From NCBI RefSeq assembly GCF_002776525.5, contig NC_045443.1, forward strand, positions 36,440,409 through 36,504,408: a stretch of 64,000 nt of DNA. The letters are read 5' to 3'. The notes beneath the pieces are model-generated. The model ran no database searches, was not told where the DNA came from, and saw only the letters and a program-made list of their open reading frames with translations. Both the position numbers and the translations under genes were made by a program. This document shows positions 1 through 11,644 of this stretch, in pieces. Positions within the stretch are counted from its first letter, which is position 1. The number at the start of each line of letters is the position of its first letter. This DNA is from Piliocolobus tephrosceles (lineage: Eukaryota; Chordata; Mammalia; Primates; Cercopithecidae).

Positions 1-1317
1 GCTTTATAGCTTTTTTATTGGCAGCATCATATACATTTTTAGGATTGTTGTCAAATTTTGGGAAAATGTTATCATGTTTTGTTCATGTATGGACTGTAAG
101 ATTTCAGGACATTTTATGTTTTCTTGTATAGTGACAATGAATGAACATCATTCCATTTAGTTTGTTGTCTAGATCCTCTTTTTTAGTGGCATTTTATGAA
201 TTTTTGTTATCTTTGTATTTGTCAGCATTTTGTGTCAAACCAAGAAATTTCAATCTTTTCCCAAGGTGATTTACTTTTTCATTATTTGGCTTATTGAGTC
301 ATCTATGAGACTACTCATCATAAATACCCAAAGTATGTCTCTTTCTGTCATTAAATTGTAGTTTTGTGTGGAAAAAAAAAAAAAGAAAAGACAGCTACGG
401 TGTCTGATGACTTACTAACAGTAATTATGGAAGCTCAAAGACAGTGTAATAATACCTTCCAAATGCTGATAAAAAATAATTGTCATTCCACAAGTGTCAG
501 CCCTACAGCTGTAACAGTGTTTGAAATCACAAAACTAGCCACTACCAGCATGAAAGATCTGCTCTGTTGGGTTTGGTGACATATTTAGGGTCTTTATATT
601 GTATATAGATAAATGCTTTCTCTTTGACTGTAGGAAAGGTTTTTCCTGATTTTTATCCCTGTTTGCTTTTTAACCCATATGCTCAACTGTTTTCCTATTT
701 CTTATATGTCTTTAGGCCTTCTTATAGACTTCATAACACTTGAAATGGCTTTAGCCACAGGCATTTGTTTTATTTTTACAGTGCTGTTTCTGTTGGTCTC
801 CAATATGTGTTCCTTTATGCCTGTTGCTCAGGAAGTACCACATGTTTTCCCATTTCCTTCAAAAAGCTTTATTTCAAGCTTCTCTTTAATACTTAATACT
901 TTCTGTATCATGCACTGTTTGACATTTTAAAATCAGGACACATAGACATTTTTAGGATGTTGACTGACTGTATTTATTCATGTATATTTTATATATGTAT
1001 TATATATAATAACCTATATATGACTATATAATTGATATCTATAAATATTCACAATGTGAAAGAATGGCAAAACACAACCTTATGAGATAATACACTCAGT
1101 GAATTGAGCTGGTAGGTGTCTGCGTGGTGTGTATGTGTTCATTTTGCATATTATGTGGTTCAGTTCTTATGGGTACAGGTTTGTGTGTTCACCTGGTGTT
1201 TCTTGTGGACACAACTGCACATCAGCCAGTGAGATACTTGCATTATGCTCAAATTGTTTCCTAATATGTCAGTCATGTGGAATAAATTTGCCTTTTCAAA
1301 ACAACTTGTACCAGCAA
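1..1317. other. Unassigned AT-rich flank
   Basis: I see no gene here and no repeat family I can name. The stretch contains a run of A at about 370-382 and an AT-rich low-complexity patch at about 970-1045. The open frames are short and have no recognisable domain. The last part grades into an old L1 fragment near 1318. Confidence 0.4.
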
Positions 1318-1356
1318 AACTATTTTTCACAGTCTGTATTGTCTTTTAATTTTCTT

Positions 1357-1480
1357 CTTCTTTGCTGCTGCTGCTGCTGCTTCTGTTGCTTCTGCTGCTG
1401 CTGCTGCTGCTGCTTCCTCTTCCTCTTCTTCTTCTTCCTCTCCTTCCTCTCTTATTTCTTCCTCTTCTTCCTCCTCCTCT

Positions 1481-1512
<32 letters not shown>

Positions 1513-1785
1513 GTCCTTGTCTTCCTCCTCCTCTCCTCCTCCTCCTCCTCCTCCTCCTCCTCCTCCCCTCCTCCTCCCCTCCTCCTCCCCTCCTCCTCCC
1601 CTCCTCCTCCTCCTCCTCCTCCTCCTCCCCTCCTCCTCCTCCTCCTNNNNNNNNNNNNNNNNNNNNNNNNNNNNNNNNNNNNNNNNNNNNNNNNNNNNNN
1701 NNNNNNNNNNNNNNNNNNNNNNNNNNNNNNNNNNNNNNNNNNNNNNTCTTCTTCTTCTTCTTCTTCTTCTTCTTCTTCTTCTTCT

Positions 1786-1816
<31 letters not shown>

Positions 1817-1869
1817 TCTTCCTCCTCCTCCTCCTCTTCTTCTTCTTTCTTCTTTCTTCTTCTTCTTCT
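1357..1869. repeat. CTG/TCC/TTC microsatellite tract grown from the L1 tail
   Basis: An almost pure pyrimidine tract on the plus strand (GAA/GGA/CAG on the minus strand), placed exactly where the poly(A) tail of the minus-strand L1PA should be. In order it has CTG triplets (about 1365-1412), mixed TCC/TTC, long TCC arrays, a 100-N gap, then about 20 TTC units and more TCC/TTC. The tail is bounded by the L1 target duplication at 1342-1356. The long open frames that run through it are low-complexity artefacts. Confidence 0.9.
1647..1746. other. Assembly gap (100 N)
   Basis: One hundred N inside the pyrimidine tract. The round length suggests a gap of unknown size where the TCC array changes to the TTC array. 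Confidence 0.99.
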
Positions 1870-2073
1870 ATTATAATTTAAGCTCTGGGATACAGGTGCA
1901 GAACGTGCAGGTCTGTTACATTGGTATACATGTGCCATGGCGGTTTGCAGCACTCATCAACCAGTCATCTACATTAGGTATTTCTCCTAATGCTATCCCT
2001 CCCCTAGCACTCCACACCCTTACAGGCTCCGGTGTATGATGTTCTCCTCCCTGTGTCCATGTGTTCTCACAGT

Positions 2074-5000
2074 TCAGCTCCTACTTATGAGTGAGAACAT
2101 GCGGTGTTTGGTTTTCTGTTCCTATGTTAGTTTGCTGAGAATGATGCTTTGAAGCTTCATCCATGTCCCTGCAAAGGACATGGACTCATCCTTTTCTATG
2201 GCTGCACAGTATTCCATGGTATATATATGCCACATTTTCTTAATCCAGTCTATCATTGATGGGCGTTTGGGTTGGTTCCAATTATTTGTTATTGTGTATA
2301 ATGCTGCAATAAACATACATGTGCATGTGTCTTTATAGTAGAATTATTTATAATCCTTTGAGCATATGCCCAGTAATGGGATTGCTGGGTCAAATGGTAT
2401 TTCTAGTTCTAGATCCTTGAGGAATCACCACACTGTCTTCCACAATTGTTGAACTATTTTACATTCCCATCAACAGTGTAAAAGCATTCCTATTTCTCCA
2501 CTTCCTCTCCAGCATCTGTTCTTTCCTGACTTTTTAATAATAGCCATTCCAACTGGCGTGAGATGTTATCTCATTGTGGATTTGATTTACATTTCTCTAA
2601 TGACCAATGATGATGAGCTTTTTTTCATGTTTGTTGACTGCATAAATGTCTTCTTTTGAGTAGTGTCTGTTCATATCCTTTGCCCTTCTTGTAAATTTGT
2701 GTAAGTTCCTTGTGGATTCTGGATATTAGGCATTTGTCGGATGGATAGATTGCAAAATTTTTCTCCCATTCTGTAGGTTGCCTGTTCACTCTTGCTGTGC
2801 AGAAGCTCTTTTATTTAATTAGATCCCATTTGTCAATTTTGGCTTTTGTTGCCATTACTTTTGGTGTTTTAGTCATGAAGTCTTTGCCCATGCTTATGTC
2901 CTGAATGGTATTGCCTAGGTATTCTTCTAGGAATTTTATGGTTTTAAGTCTTATGTTTAAACCCTTAATCCATCTTGAGTTAATTTTTGTATAAGGTGTA
3001 AGGAAGGGGTCCAGTTTCACTTTTCTGCATATGGCTAGCCAGTTTTCCCAACAGTGTTTATTAAATAGGGAATCCTTTCCCCATTGCTTGTTTTTGTCAG
3101 GTTTGTCAAAGATCAAATGGTTGTAGATGTGTGGCATTATTTCTGAGGCCTCTGTTCTGTTCCATTGGTCTATGTATCTGTTTTGGTACCAGTATCATGC
3201 TGTTTTGGTTACTGTAGCCTTGTAGTATGGTTTGAAGTCAGATAGCATGATGCCTCCAGCTTTGTCCTTTTTGCTTAGGATTGTCTTGGCTATACGGGTT
3301 CTTTTTTGGTTCCATATTAAATCTAAAGTAGTTTTTTTCTAATTCTGTCAAAGTCTGATTCTGTTATGGGGATATCATTGAATCTATAAATTACTTCGTG
3401 CAGTATGGCCATTTTCACAATATTGATTCTTCCTATCCATGAGCATGGAATGATCTTCCATTTGTTTGTGTCCTCTCTCATTTCCTTGAGCAGTGGTTTG
3501 TAGTTCTCCTTTAAGAGGTCCTTCACATCCCATGTAAGTTGCGTTCCTAGGTATTTTATTCTCTTTGTAATAATTGTGAACAGGAGTTCACTCATGATTT
3601 GACTCTGTCTATTATTGGTGTATAGGAATGCTTGTGATTTTTCCACATTGATTTTGTATCCTGAGACTTTGCCAAAATTGCTTATCAGCTTAACAAGATT
3701 TGGGGCTTAGAAAATTGGATTTTCAAAATATACAATCATGTCATCTGCAAACAGAGACAATTTGACTTTCTCTCTCCCTATTTGAATACCCTTTATTTCC
3801 TTCTCTTGCCTGATTGCCCTGGCCAGAACTTCCAATTCTATATTGAATAGGAGTGGTGAGAGAGAGCATCCTTGTGCCAGTTTTCAAAGGGAATTGCTTC
3901 CAGCTTTTGCCCATTCAGTATGGTATAGGCTGTGGGTTTGTCATAAATACCTCTTATTATTTTGAGATTCGTTCCATCAATACCTAGTTTATTAAGAGTT
4001 TTTAGCATGAAGGGGTGTTAAATTTTATTGAAGGCCATTTATTTTTTGCATCTATTGAGATAATCATGTGGTTTTTGACATTGGTTCTGTTTATGTGTGA
4101 TGGATTACGTTTAATGATTTCAGTATGTTAAGCCAGCTTGCATCCCAGGGATGAAGCTGACTTCGTGATGGATAAGCTTTTTGATGTGCTGCTGGATTCA
4201 GTTTGCCAGTATTTAATGAAGAATTTTCGCATTGATGTTCATCAGGGATATTGGCCTGCAATTTTATTTTGTGTGTGTGTGTCTCTGCCAGGTTTTGTTA
4301 TCAGGATGATACTGGTCTCATAAAATGAGTTAGTGAAGAGTCCCTCTTTTTCTATTGTTTGGAATAGTTTCAGAAGGAACGGTACCAGCTCCTGTTTGTA
4401 CCTCTGGTAGAGTTTGGCTCTGAATCCATCTGGTCCTGAGCTTTTTTTAGGTTGGTAGGCTATTAATTACTGACTCAATTTCAGAACCTGTTATTGATGC
4501 ATTCAGAGATTCAACTTCTTCCCGGTTTAGTGCTGGGAGTGTGTATGTGTCCAGGAATTCATCCATTTCTTCTAGATTTTCTAGTTTATCAGCAGAGAGG
4601 TGTTTATAGTATCCTCTGGTGGTAGTTTGTATTTCTGTGGGATCAGTGGTGATCTCCTATTTATCATCTTTTATTGCGTCTATTTGATTCTTCTCTCTTT
4701 TCTTTATTAGTCTGGCTAGTGGACTATCTATCTTGTTAATCTTCTCGAGAAACCAGCTCTGGGATTCATTGATTTTTTGAAGGGTTTTTCTTGTCTCTAT
4801 CTTCTTCAGTTCTGCTCTTATCTTAGTTATTTCTTGTCCTCTGCTAGCTTTTGAATTTGTTAGCTCTTGCTTCTCTAGTTCTTTTAATTGTGATGTTAGG
4901 GTGTCAATTTTAGATCTTTCCTGCTTTCTCTTGTGGGCATTTAGTGCTATAAATTTCCCTGTGACCACTGCTTTAGCCATGTCCTAGAGATTCTGGTACA

Positions 5001-5848
5001 TTGTGTCTTTGTTCTCACTGGTTTCAAAGAACTTATTTATTTCTGCCTTCATTTCCTTATGTACCCAGTAGTCATTCAGGAGCAAGTTGTTCAGTTTCCA
5101 TGTGGCTTTGAGTGAGTTTCTTAATCCCGAGTTCTAATTTGATTGCACTGTGGTCTGAGTAACTGTTTGCTATGATTTACGTTCTTTTGCACTTGCTGAG
5201 GAGTGTTTTACTTCCAATTATATGGTCAGTTTTAGAATAAGTGCAATGTGGTGCTGAGAAAAATTCTGTATATTCTGTATATTCTGTTGATTTTGGGTGG
5301 AGAGTTCTGTAGATGTCTGTTAGGTCCGCTTGGTCCAGAGCTGAGTTCAAGTCTTGAATATCCTTGTTAATTTTCTATCTAACACTGGCAGTGGGGTGCT
5401 AAAGTCTCCCTCTATTATTATGTGGGAGTCTAAGTCTCTTTGTAGATCTCTAAGAATTTGTTTTATGAATCTGAGTGTTCTTGCATTAGATGCATATGTA
5501 TTTAGGATAGTTAGCTCTTCTTGTTTCTTTGATCCCTTTACTGTTATGTAATGCCTCTCATCTTTTTTGATCTTTGTTGGTTTAAAGTCTGTTTTATCAG
5601 AAACTAGGATTGCAACCCTTGCTTGCTTTTTTTTTTTTTTTATGCTTTATATTTGCTTGGTAAATATTCCTCTATCCTTGTATTTTGAGCCTATGTGTGT
5701 CTTTGCATGTGAGATCAGTCTCCTGAATACAGCACACCTATGGGTCTTGACTGGTTATCCAATTTGCCAGTCTTTGTCTTTTAATTGGGGCATTTAGCCC
5801 ATTTACATTTAAGGTTAATATTGTTATGTGTGAATTTGATCCTGTCAT
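2074..5848 (-). pseudogene. L1 ORF2 (endonuclease/reverse transcriptase), broken
   Basis: Remnant of L1 ORF2, which normally encodes an endonuclease and reverse transcriptase of about 1275 residues. The start codon is at 5848-5846 and the family-typical stop at 2076-2074. Recognisable blocks in the minus-strand frames are the linker after the endonuclease domain (4657-4980), the thumb/connection region (3323-3646, 2811-3137) and the C-terminal segment (2122-2316). The frame is cut by many indels and stops. One is a TAG that ends the C-terminal block early near 2122, before the family-typical end. The span is about 50 bp shorter than usual. It cannot make a working protein. Confidence 0.9.
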
Positions 5849-5909
5849 TATGATGTCAGCTGGTTATTTTGCCTGTTAGTTGATGCAGTTTCTTCAGTGT
5901 TGATGGTCT

Positions 5910-6932
5910 TCACAATTTGGTAGGTTTTTGCAGTGGCCAGTACCAGTTGTTCCTTTCCATGTTTAGTGCTTCCTTCAGGAGCTCTTCCAAGGCAGGCCTG
6001 GTGGTGACAAAATTTCTCAGCATTTGCTTGTCTGTAAAGGATTTTATTTCTCCTTCACTTGTGAAACTTAGTTTGGCTGGATATGAAATTCTGGGTTGAA
6101 AATTATTTTCTTTAAAATGTTGAATATTGGCCCCGCAGTGTCTTCTGACTTGTAGGATTTCTGCAGAGAGATCCGCTGTTAGTCTGATGGGCTTCACTTT
6201 TTGGGTAACCCAACCTTTCTCTCTGGCTGCCCTTAACATTTTTTCCTTCATTTCAACCTTGGTGGATCTGACAATTATGTGTCTTGGGGATGCTCTTCTT
6301 GAGGAGTATCTTTGTGGTGTTTCTGTATTTCTTGAATTTGAATGTTGGCCTGTCTTGCTAGGTTGGGTGAGTTCTCCTGGATAATATCCTGAAGAGTGTT
6401 TTCCAACTTGGTTTCATTCTCCCTGTCACCTTCAGGTACACCAATCAAACATAGGTTTGGTCTTTTCACATAGCCCCTATTTCTTGGAGGCTTTATTCAT
6501 TTCTTTTCATTATTTTTTCTCTAATCTTGTCTTCATGCTTTATTTCATTAAGTTGATCTTCAATCTCTGATATCCTTTCTTCCACTTGATTTATTGGGCT
6601 ATTGATACTTGTGTATGCTTCACAAAGTTCTAGTGCTGTGTTTTTCAGCTCCATCGGGTCATTTATGTTTTTCTGTAAACTGGTTATTCTAGTGTAGCAA
6701 TTCCTCTAACCTCTTTTCAATGTTCTTAGCTTCCTTGCATTGGGTTAGAACATGTGCCTTTAGCTTGGAGGAGTTTATTATTATCCACCTTCTGGAGCCT
6801 ACTTCTGTCAATTCATCATATTCATTCTTTGTCCAGTTTTGTTCCCTTGCTGGTGAGGAGTTGTGATCCTCTGGGGGAGAAGAGGTGTTCTGGTTTTGGA
6901 AATTCTGTCTTTTTATGCTGGTTTATCCTCAT
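5910..6932 (-). pseudogene. L1 ORF1 (RNA-binding protein), broken
   Basis: Remnant of L1 ORF1, the coiled-coil, RRM and C-terminal-domain RNA chaperone of about 338 residues. The start ATG is at 6932-6930 and reads MRINQHKKTE. The RRM part is in the frame at 6275-6469 (KRPNLCLIGVPEGD) and the C-terminal domain in the frame at 5910-6251, ending PTKL. At least one frame break lies between them, and the coiled-coil region holds further stops. ORF2 starts 61 bp downstream, the normal L1 spacing. Confidence 0.9.
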
Positions 6933-8255
6933 TTTTGTGGATTTATCTAACTTTAGTCTTTGATGTTGGTGACCTTCAGATCGGGTTTCTGTGTGGACAT
7001 CCTTTTTGTTGATGTTGATGCTATTCCTTTCTGTTTTTTAGTTCCTTTTAACAGGTCCCTCTGCTGCAGGTCTCCTGGAGTTTGCTGGAGGTCCACTCCA
7101 GGCGCTGTTTGCCCGGATATTACCCGCGGAGCCTGCAGAACAGCAAAGATTGCTGCCTATTCCTTCCTCTGGAACCTTTGTCCCAGAGAGGCACCCACCA
7201 GATGCCAGCTGGAGCTCTTCTGCATGTGATGTCTGTCAACCCTGCTTGGAGGTGTCTCCAAGTCAGGAGGCACAGGGGTCAGGGACCCACTTGATGAGAC
7301 AGTCTGTCCCTTAGCTGAGCTCAAGAGCTGTGCTGGGAGATTTGTTGCTCTCTTCAGAGCTGTCAGGCAGGAACATTTAAGTCTGCTGAAGCTGTGCCTA
7401 CAGCTGCTCCTTCCCCAAGGTGCTCTGTCTCAGGGAGATGGGAGTTTTATCTGTTAGCCCCTAACTGGTGCTGCTGCCTTTCTTTCAGAGATGCCCTGCC
7501 CAGAGAGGAGGAATTTAGAGAAACAGTCTGGCTACAGAGGCTTTGCTGAGCTGTGGTGGGCTCCACCCAGTTCAGACTTCCCTGTGGCTTTGTTTACACT
7601 GTTAGGGGAAAACCACCTACTCAAGCCTCGGTAATGGTCGACACCCCTCCCCCCATCAAGCTGGAGCATCCCAGGTTGACTTCAGACTGCTGTGCTGGCA
7701 GCGAGAGAATTTCAAGCCAGTGGATGTTAGGTTGAAGGTCTCTGTAGGGGTGGGATCCACTGAGCTAGGTCACTTAGCTCCCTGGCTTCAGCCCCCTTTC
7801 CAGGGGAATGAATGGTTCTGTCTTGCTGGTGTTCCAGGTGCCACTGGGGTATGAAAAAAAAACTGCATCTAGCTCAGTGTCTGCCCAAATGGCTGCCCAG
7901 TTTTGTGCTTGAAACCCAGGGCCCTGGTGGTATAGACACCCAAGGGAATCTCTTGGTCTGCGGGTTGTGAAGACTGTGGGAAAGCATAGTATCTGGGCTG
8001 GAATGCACAGTTCCTCATGGCACAGTCCCTCATGGCTTCCCTTGGCTAGGGGAGGGAGTCCCCAGACCCCTTACACTTCCTGGGTGAGGCAATGCCCCAC
8101 CCTGCTTCTGCTCACCCACCCACTGTCTAACCAGTCACAATTAGATGAGCCAGGTGCCTCAGTTGGAAATGCAGAAATCACCCACCTTCTGCACTGATCT
8201 TGCTGGGAGCTGCAGACCGGAGCTGTTCCTATTCAGCCATCTTGCCCAGGAATCA
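6933..8255 (-). promoter_or_regulatory. L1PA 5' UTR (ancestral internal promoter)
   Basis: GC-richer stretch of about 1.3 kb upstream of the ORF1 start on the minus strand. It ends with the L1 head whose complement reads CAGCCATCTTG at about 8235-8245, the region that carries the YY1 site in active elements. In active L1s this region drives sense and antisense transcription. Here it is old and mutated, and nothing in the sequence shows current activity. Confidence 0.75.
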
Positions 8256-8270
8256 TCTTTTAATTTTCTT

Positions 8271-8915
8271 AATGGTGTCTTTTGAAGGGCAAAAGTTTTA
8301 AATTTTGATAAAATCAAATTTGTCTTTTAAAAATTATTGATTGTGGTCACAAAAATTTTCTCCTGCTTTTTCTTCCTGAAGTTTTTTATTTTTAGTTCTT
8401 ATATTTGGGTCTGTGATTCATTTTCAGAAAACTTTTGTGTATATTATATAGGGTTATTAGGTTTTTTATGTTTGTTTTTGCATATAGATATCCAGTTGCT
8501 CCAGCACTATTTATTGAAAAGACTACTCTTTCTTAATTAACTTTGCACTTTTATCGAAAATCAATTGACCATACATGTGAGTTTGAACTCTTTATTCTGT
8601 TTCATTGATCTATATATATCTTCTTATGCCAATATCATACTATCTTGATTGTAGTGTTACTTCCTGTTCTTTTTCAAAATTGTTTTGGCTGGGCTTGGTT
8701 GCTTGCATTTCCATAGGCATTTTGGCTACAGCTTGTCAATTTCTACTAAAAATTGCTGGTTGGATTTTAGTAAGGATTGTGTTGACTTGCTTCTTTGATT
8801 TGGAGAAGAACTGTTATCTTAATAATGTTTAGTTTTATAATCAATGAATATATTGTATCTCTTTATTTATTCAAGTTTTCTTTAATTTAGTGCAGCAATC
8901 TTTTGCCTACAGTGC
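8271..8915 (-). mobile_element. Old L1M ORF2 fragment
   Basis: Minus-strand sequence matching the thumb/C-terminal part of an ancient L1 ORF2 at roughly family-average divergence. The short piece at about 1318-1356 is the same element continued across the younger L1PA insertion: both sides join smoothly when the L1PA and one target duplication are removed. Confidence 0.75.
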
Positions 8916-9504
8916 AGCTTCTCGAGAAACATGAAAGTTATTTTAAGCCATTAAGTTTTTAGAAGTTTTTAAACCCATAGTAGATAGTTTTTACACATTT
9001 TTGTAGCTGGGAGTGATGTGCTACCATAACAAAACCCTAAAACGTGGCTTTAGGACTAGGTGGTGGTCTGAAGCTGGAAAAACCTTAACAAGATTGTTAG
9101 TTAAGGTCTAAGGGCCTTGAAGAGATTCTTAGTGTAACTATATGCCACCTTGAGGTGGCTCATAGTGAGGGCTGAAAGGAAATTAACGATGTTATTGAAA
9201 GTTGGAAGAATGGGGATATTTATTAGGTAGTGACAGAAAGTTAAGCAACACTATCATGTGAAGTAATGTAGAAAACAGAAATAGAAAATAGGACTAGAAA
9301 ATTATGTATATTTACAAGGAGAATGTTGATGATGATACCTGGTTTATAGCTGTCTGTTATAAAATGACAGATGAGAGTATTAAGCAACAGAAAAAACTTT
9401 AATATATAAAGAAGCCAGAACTTACTGAGATCAAAAATAAAACTTTCTCATTGTAGTCTCTTCAGATGGCAAATGATGCTAAAATTAAGAAAAGGCTTTT
9501 GGAA
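8916..9504 (+). mobile_element. Possible MaLR internal sequence, left part
   Basis: About 590 bp without a coding frame. The block from about 8990 resembles the noncoding internal region of MaLR elements (compare the clearer copy at 61652-61922), and it appears to continue beyond the provirus at 19941. The HML provirus sits inside it. The family call rests on general wording only. Confidence 0.4.
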
Positions 9505-9857
9505 TGTAGAGGACTACGTGCTCGCAAAGGACACGTTCCCGATAAGTCCTGCTCTTGCAAACGAAGCAGGGTGTTCCCGATAAGTCCTGCTTTTGCAAAC
9601 AAAACAGGGCGTTCCCGATAGGAACCAGCTGCAAACAGCAGACCCTGGGGGCTTGTTTATATGTAAACATCTTGGAAATCCAGGAAGTCGGGGAAAGGTC
9701 AGAAAAACAACAATGTGTCTTGTGACTTGGTAACATTCCACAAACGACTGTATAAAATAAAGCAGAGCATGTCATTCGGGGTGGCCGCCATGTTTGTCTT
9801 GTCTTGTGTTGTCTTGTGTGTTCATTCCTTTGTTTAGGAAACATGCGGACCCCAACA
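9505..9857 (+). repeat. 5' LTR of the HML provirus
   Basis: 353 bp, beginning TGTAGAGG and ending CCAACA. It pairs with 19582-19934 without gaps. U3 holds 38-bp tandem units starting at 9535, 9573 and 9611 (the last partial). A TATA box (TATAAAATAA) lies at 9751-9760, with an AATAAA overlapping its end. Confidence 0.95.
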
Positions 9858-9981
9858 TCTGGTGCAGCGAGCAGGGTCTGTGACTCCATGAGAGCAAGGA
9901 ACCGGAGGGGGAACACCCCGGGCAGGCACGGGGAGACCGCGGGCAGGTAAATAAATAAGAAGGGGGACCCATGGGAAAATT
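9858..9981 (+). promoter_or_regulatory. HML leader with splice donor
   Basis: Untranslated leader between the LTR and gag. GGGCAG/GTAAAT at 9941-9952 is a good splice donor (cut after 9946) for the spliced env message. A GC-rich stretch before it is where a packaging signal would be expected, but no specific structure was identified. Confidence 0.55.
9860..9877 (+). promoter_or_regulatory. Primer binding site, unusual tRNA
   Basis: TGGTGCAGCGAGCAGGGT starts two bases after the LTR, the normal position. It does not read as the lysine-tRNA site that gives HERV-K its name. The first six or seven bases would suit the 3' ends of Met or Gly tRNAs, but the rest matches neither well, so the primer tRNA is unresolved. 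Confidence 0.6.
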
Positions 9982-11644
9982 ATGGGGAATTCCACCTCTC
10001 TGGCCTCTGAATATTTGTGGTTGCTTCAGGGACTGTTTTGTTATTGGTTTCGATATCAAACCAAAGTGCAATTAAATCGAAAGGAATGGTTACAAGTTGT
10101 TAAAGTCCTGCGTTGAACTCATCAGCAAGGGCAAATGATGCCTCTGACTTTGTGGACTTTGTGTAGTTCCATTACTCAGGCATTAGAGTTACTTGAAACT
10201 GACTCAGAGCGTGGCAACACTGCCACAGGAGGTGAGGCATCTGAAGCTTTAGAGAGGAATGGTCCTAGAGAGAAACATATTTACACCCTGGTTGCTGAGG
10301 ACAAGGAATTGGAAGAAGAGCTAATGCCTCCTTCATCTGAAGAAAATTCTGATTTGCAGCGTATTTTAGAGACGTTACAACAGTTGTTAAAATTGCAAGG
10401 TGCCACTGCTCCTGTTTCTCCTGTCTCTCCGCCATGAGCCTTCCCTGTTACCTTGAAAAAGATTTCCCTTTGCCTCCACCTCCAACCTCTTTGCCTATAT
10501 CAGGTCCGGTTTTCTCTGTGCCTTTTTCTCCTGTAGGAGAAAAGAAGGAATCGAAGGAAAAGGATGATTTCGAGGAATTAAATTTATTCCCAATAACATG
10601 GGCTGCTTTCGGCCCCAGTGCTCAGTTCCCAAACGGTGGCCAGAATGTGACTTTTACAGCCCTACAATTTAAATTTTTGAAAGAAATGAAACCTGCAATT
10701 TCTAATTATGGACCTCAGTCACCGTTTGTTCTTGGCCTTCTTGATTCCTTCTCTTCATAACATATGATGATTCCTATTGACTGGGGAATATTGGGACAGG
10801 CTGTCCTTGATCATTTGCAATGGCTTCAATTAAAAAGTTGGTGGTGGGAGGAAGCAAGAGTACAAGCTAGAAAAAATGCTACCCGAAATCCCCCAGGACC
10901 TACTGAAGAACAGTTTATGGGTTCAGGACAATACGCCACTCTTTATGCTCAGGCAGGACTAGATGATATTGCTCTCACTCAGATTAAAGCCTTGTTTATA
11001 AAAGCGTGGACTAAGGTTGAAATAGCGGGTAAAACTTCTTTATCTTTTGTAAAGATCCTACAAGGAGCCACTGAGCCGTATCCAGATTTTGTAGCCCGTC
11101 TTCAAGATGCTGTATTAAAGACTGTAGGTTCAGGCCCTGCTGCTAAAATTCTTTTGGATACTCTGGCTTTTGAGAGTGCTAATCCCGAGTGCCAAAAATT
11201 GCCGCGTCCTCTAAAAGCTAGTGGAGCTGATTTAGATGAATACATTCAGGCTTGTGCAGGTGTTGGAGGAGCTATTTACAATGCTCAGTTTTTTGCTGGG
11301 ACACTTTCTAAGGCTTTAAAAGGCAATTCTAAACAAGGTATATGCTATCAATGTGGGAAACCCGGTCATTTTAAAAAAAGGAATGCCAGAAAAAATTAGG
11401 CTCTTCTGCTCTAAAAGAAAAAAGGTTACCATCTGATATGTGTAAACGATGTGGCAAGAGTCAACATTGGAACAATGAATGCCATTCAAAAACTGATAAA
11501 AGTGGGAATGTATTGTCACCCCTCTCGGGAAACGGGAGCCAGGGCCCACAGGCTTGGGGCCCCAACAACTACAATGCAGGCCTACTCCAGTACCCAGTGA
11601 GCAGTGGCTTAAAACATCAAGGAATGACCTCTAGTCTTCCTTAA
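9982..11644 (+). pseudogene. HML gag (matrix, capsid, nucleocapsid), broken
   Basis: Remnant of the structural polyprotein. I chose the start at 9982 because it reads MGNSTS, a good N-myristoylation signal, and is in frame with the matrix block at 10135-10437. An ATG at 9971 is in another frame. Matrix is cut by a TGA near 10112. The frame changes near 10436 after a Pro/Ser-rich end. Capsid follows (10434-10760), then an in-frame TAA at 10758, then the rest of capsid (10764-11399) with a clear major homology region (QGATEPYPDFVARLQ). The first zinc knuckle (CYQCGKPGH) loses frame in an A-run at about 11372-11379. The second (CKRCGKSQHWNNEC, near 11441) is intact but in another frame. Confidence 0.88.

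Larger units (their letters stand above)
1357..8255 (-). mobile_element. Nearly full-length L1PA retrotransposon (decayed)
   Basis: A complete but inactive L1 on the minus strand. The 3' UTR begins after the pyrimidine-rich tract at about 1870, followed by ORF2 (2074-5848), a 61-bp spacer, ORF1 (5910-6932) and a 5' UTR ending in the typical L1 head near 8200-8255. Identical 15-bp target-site duplications (TCTTTTAATTTTCTT) flank it at 1342-1356 and 8256-8270. Read in element orientation, the insertion site is TT/AAGA, a good L1 endonuclease site. The ORF1 start (MRINQHKKTE) and the 3' UTR wording suit an older L1PA subfamily, around PA6-PA8. That subfamily call is from memory and not certain. 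The element landed inside an older L1M fragment (1318-1356 plus 8271-8915). Confidence 0.92.

Noticed and set aside
1129..2039. Long open frames on both strands (poly-Ser/Leu/Glu/Arg)
   Set aside because: They are produced by the CTG/TCC/TTC tract and the N gap, with no real codon structure.
7553..8197. Plus-strand frames in the L1PA 5' UTR
   Set aside because: Antisense of L1 5' UTR, mutated; no sign of a conserved ORF0 product.
9485..10071. Minus-strand frames of 75-143 codons over the 5' LTR
   Set aside because: Antisense shadows of the LTR; the same frames recur over the 3' LTR at 19472-19935.
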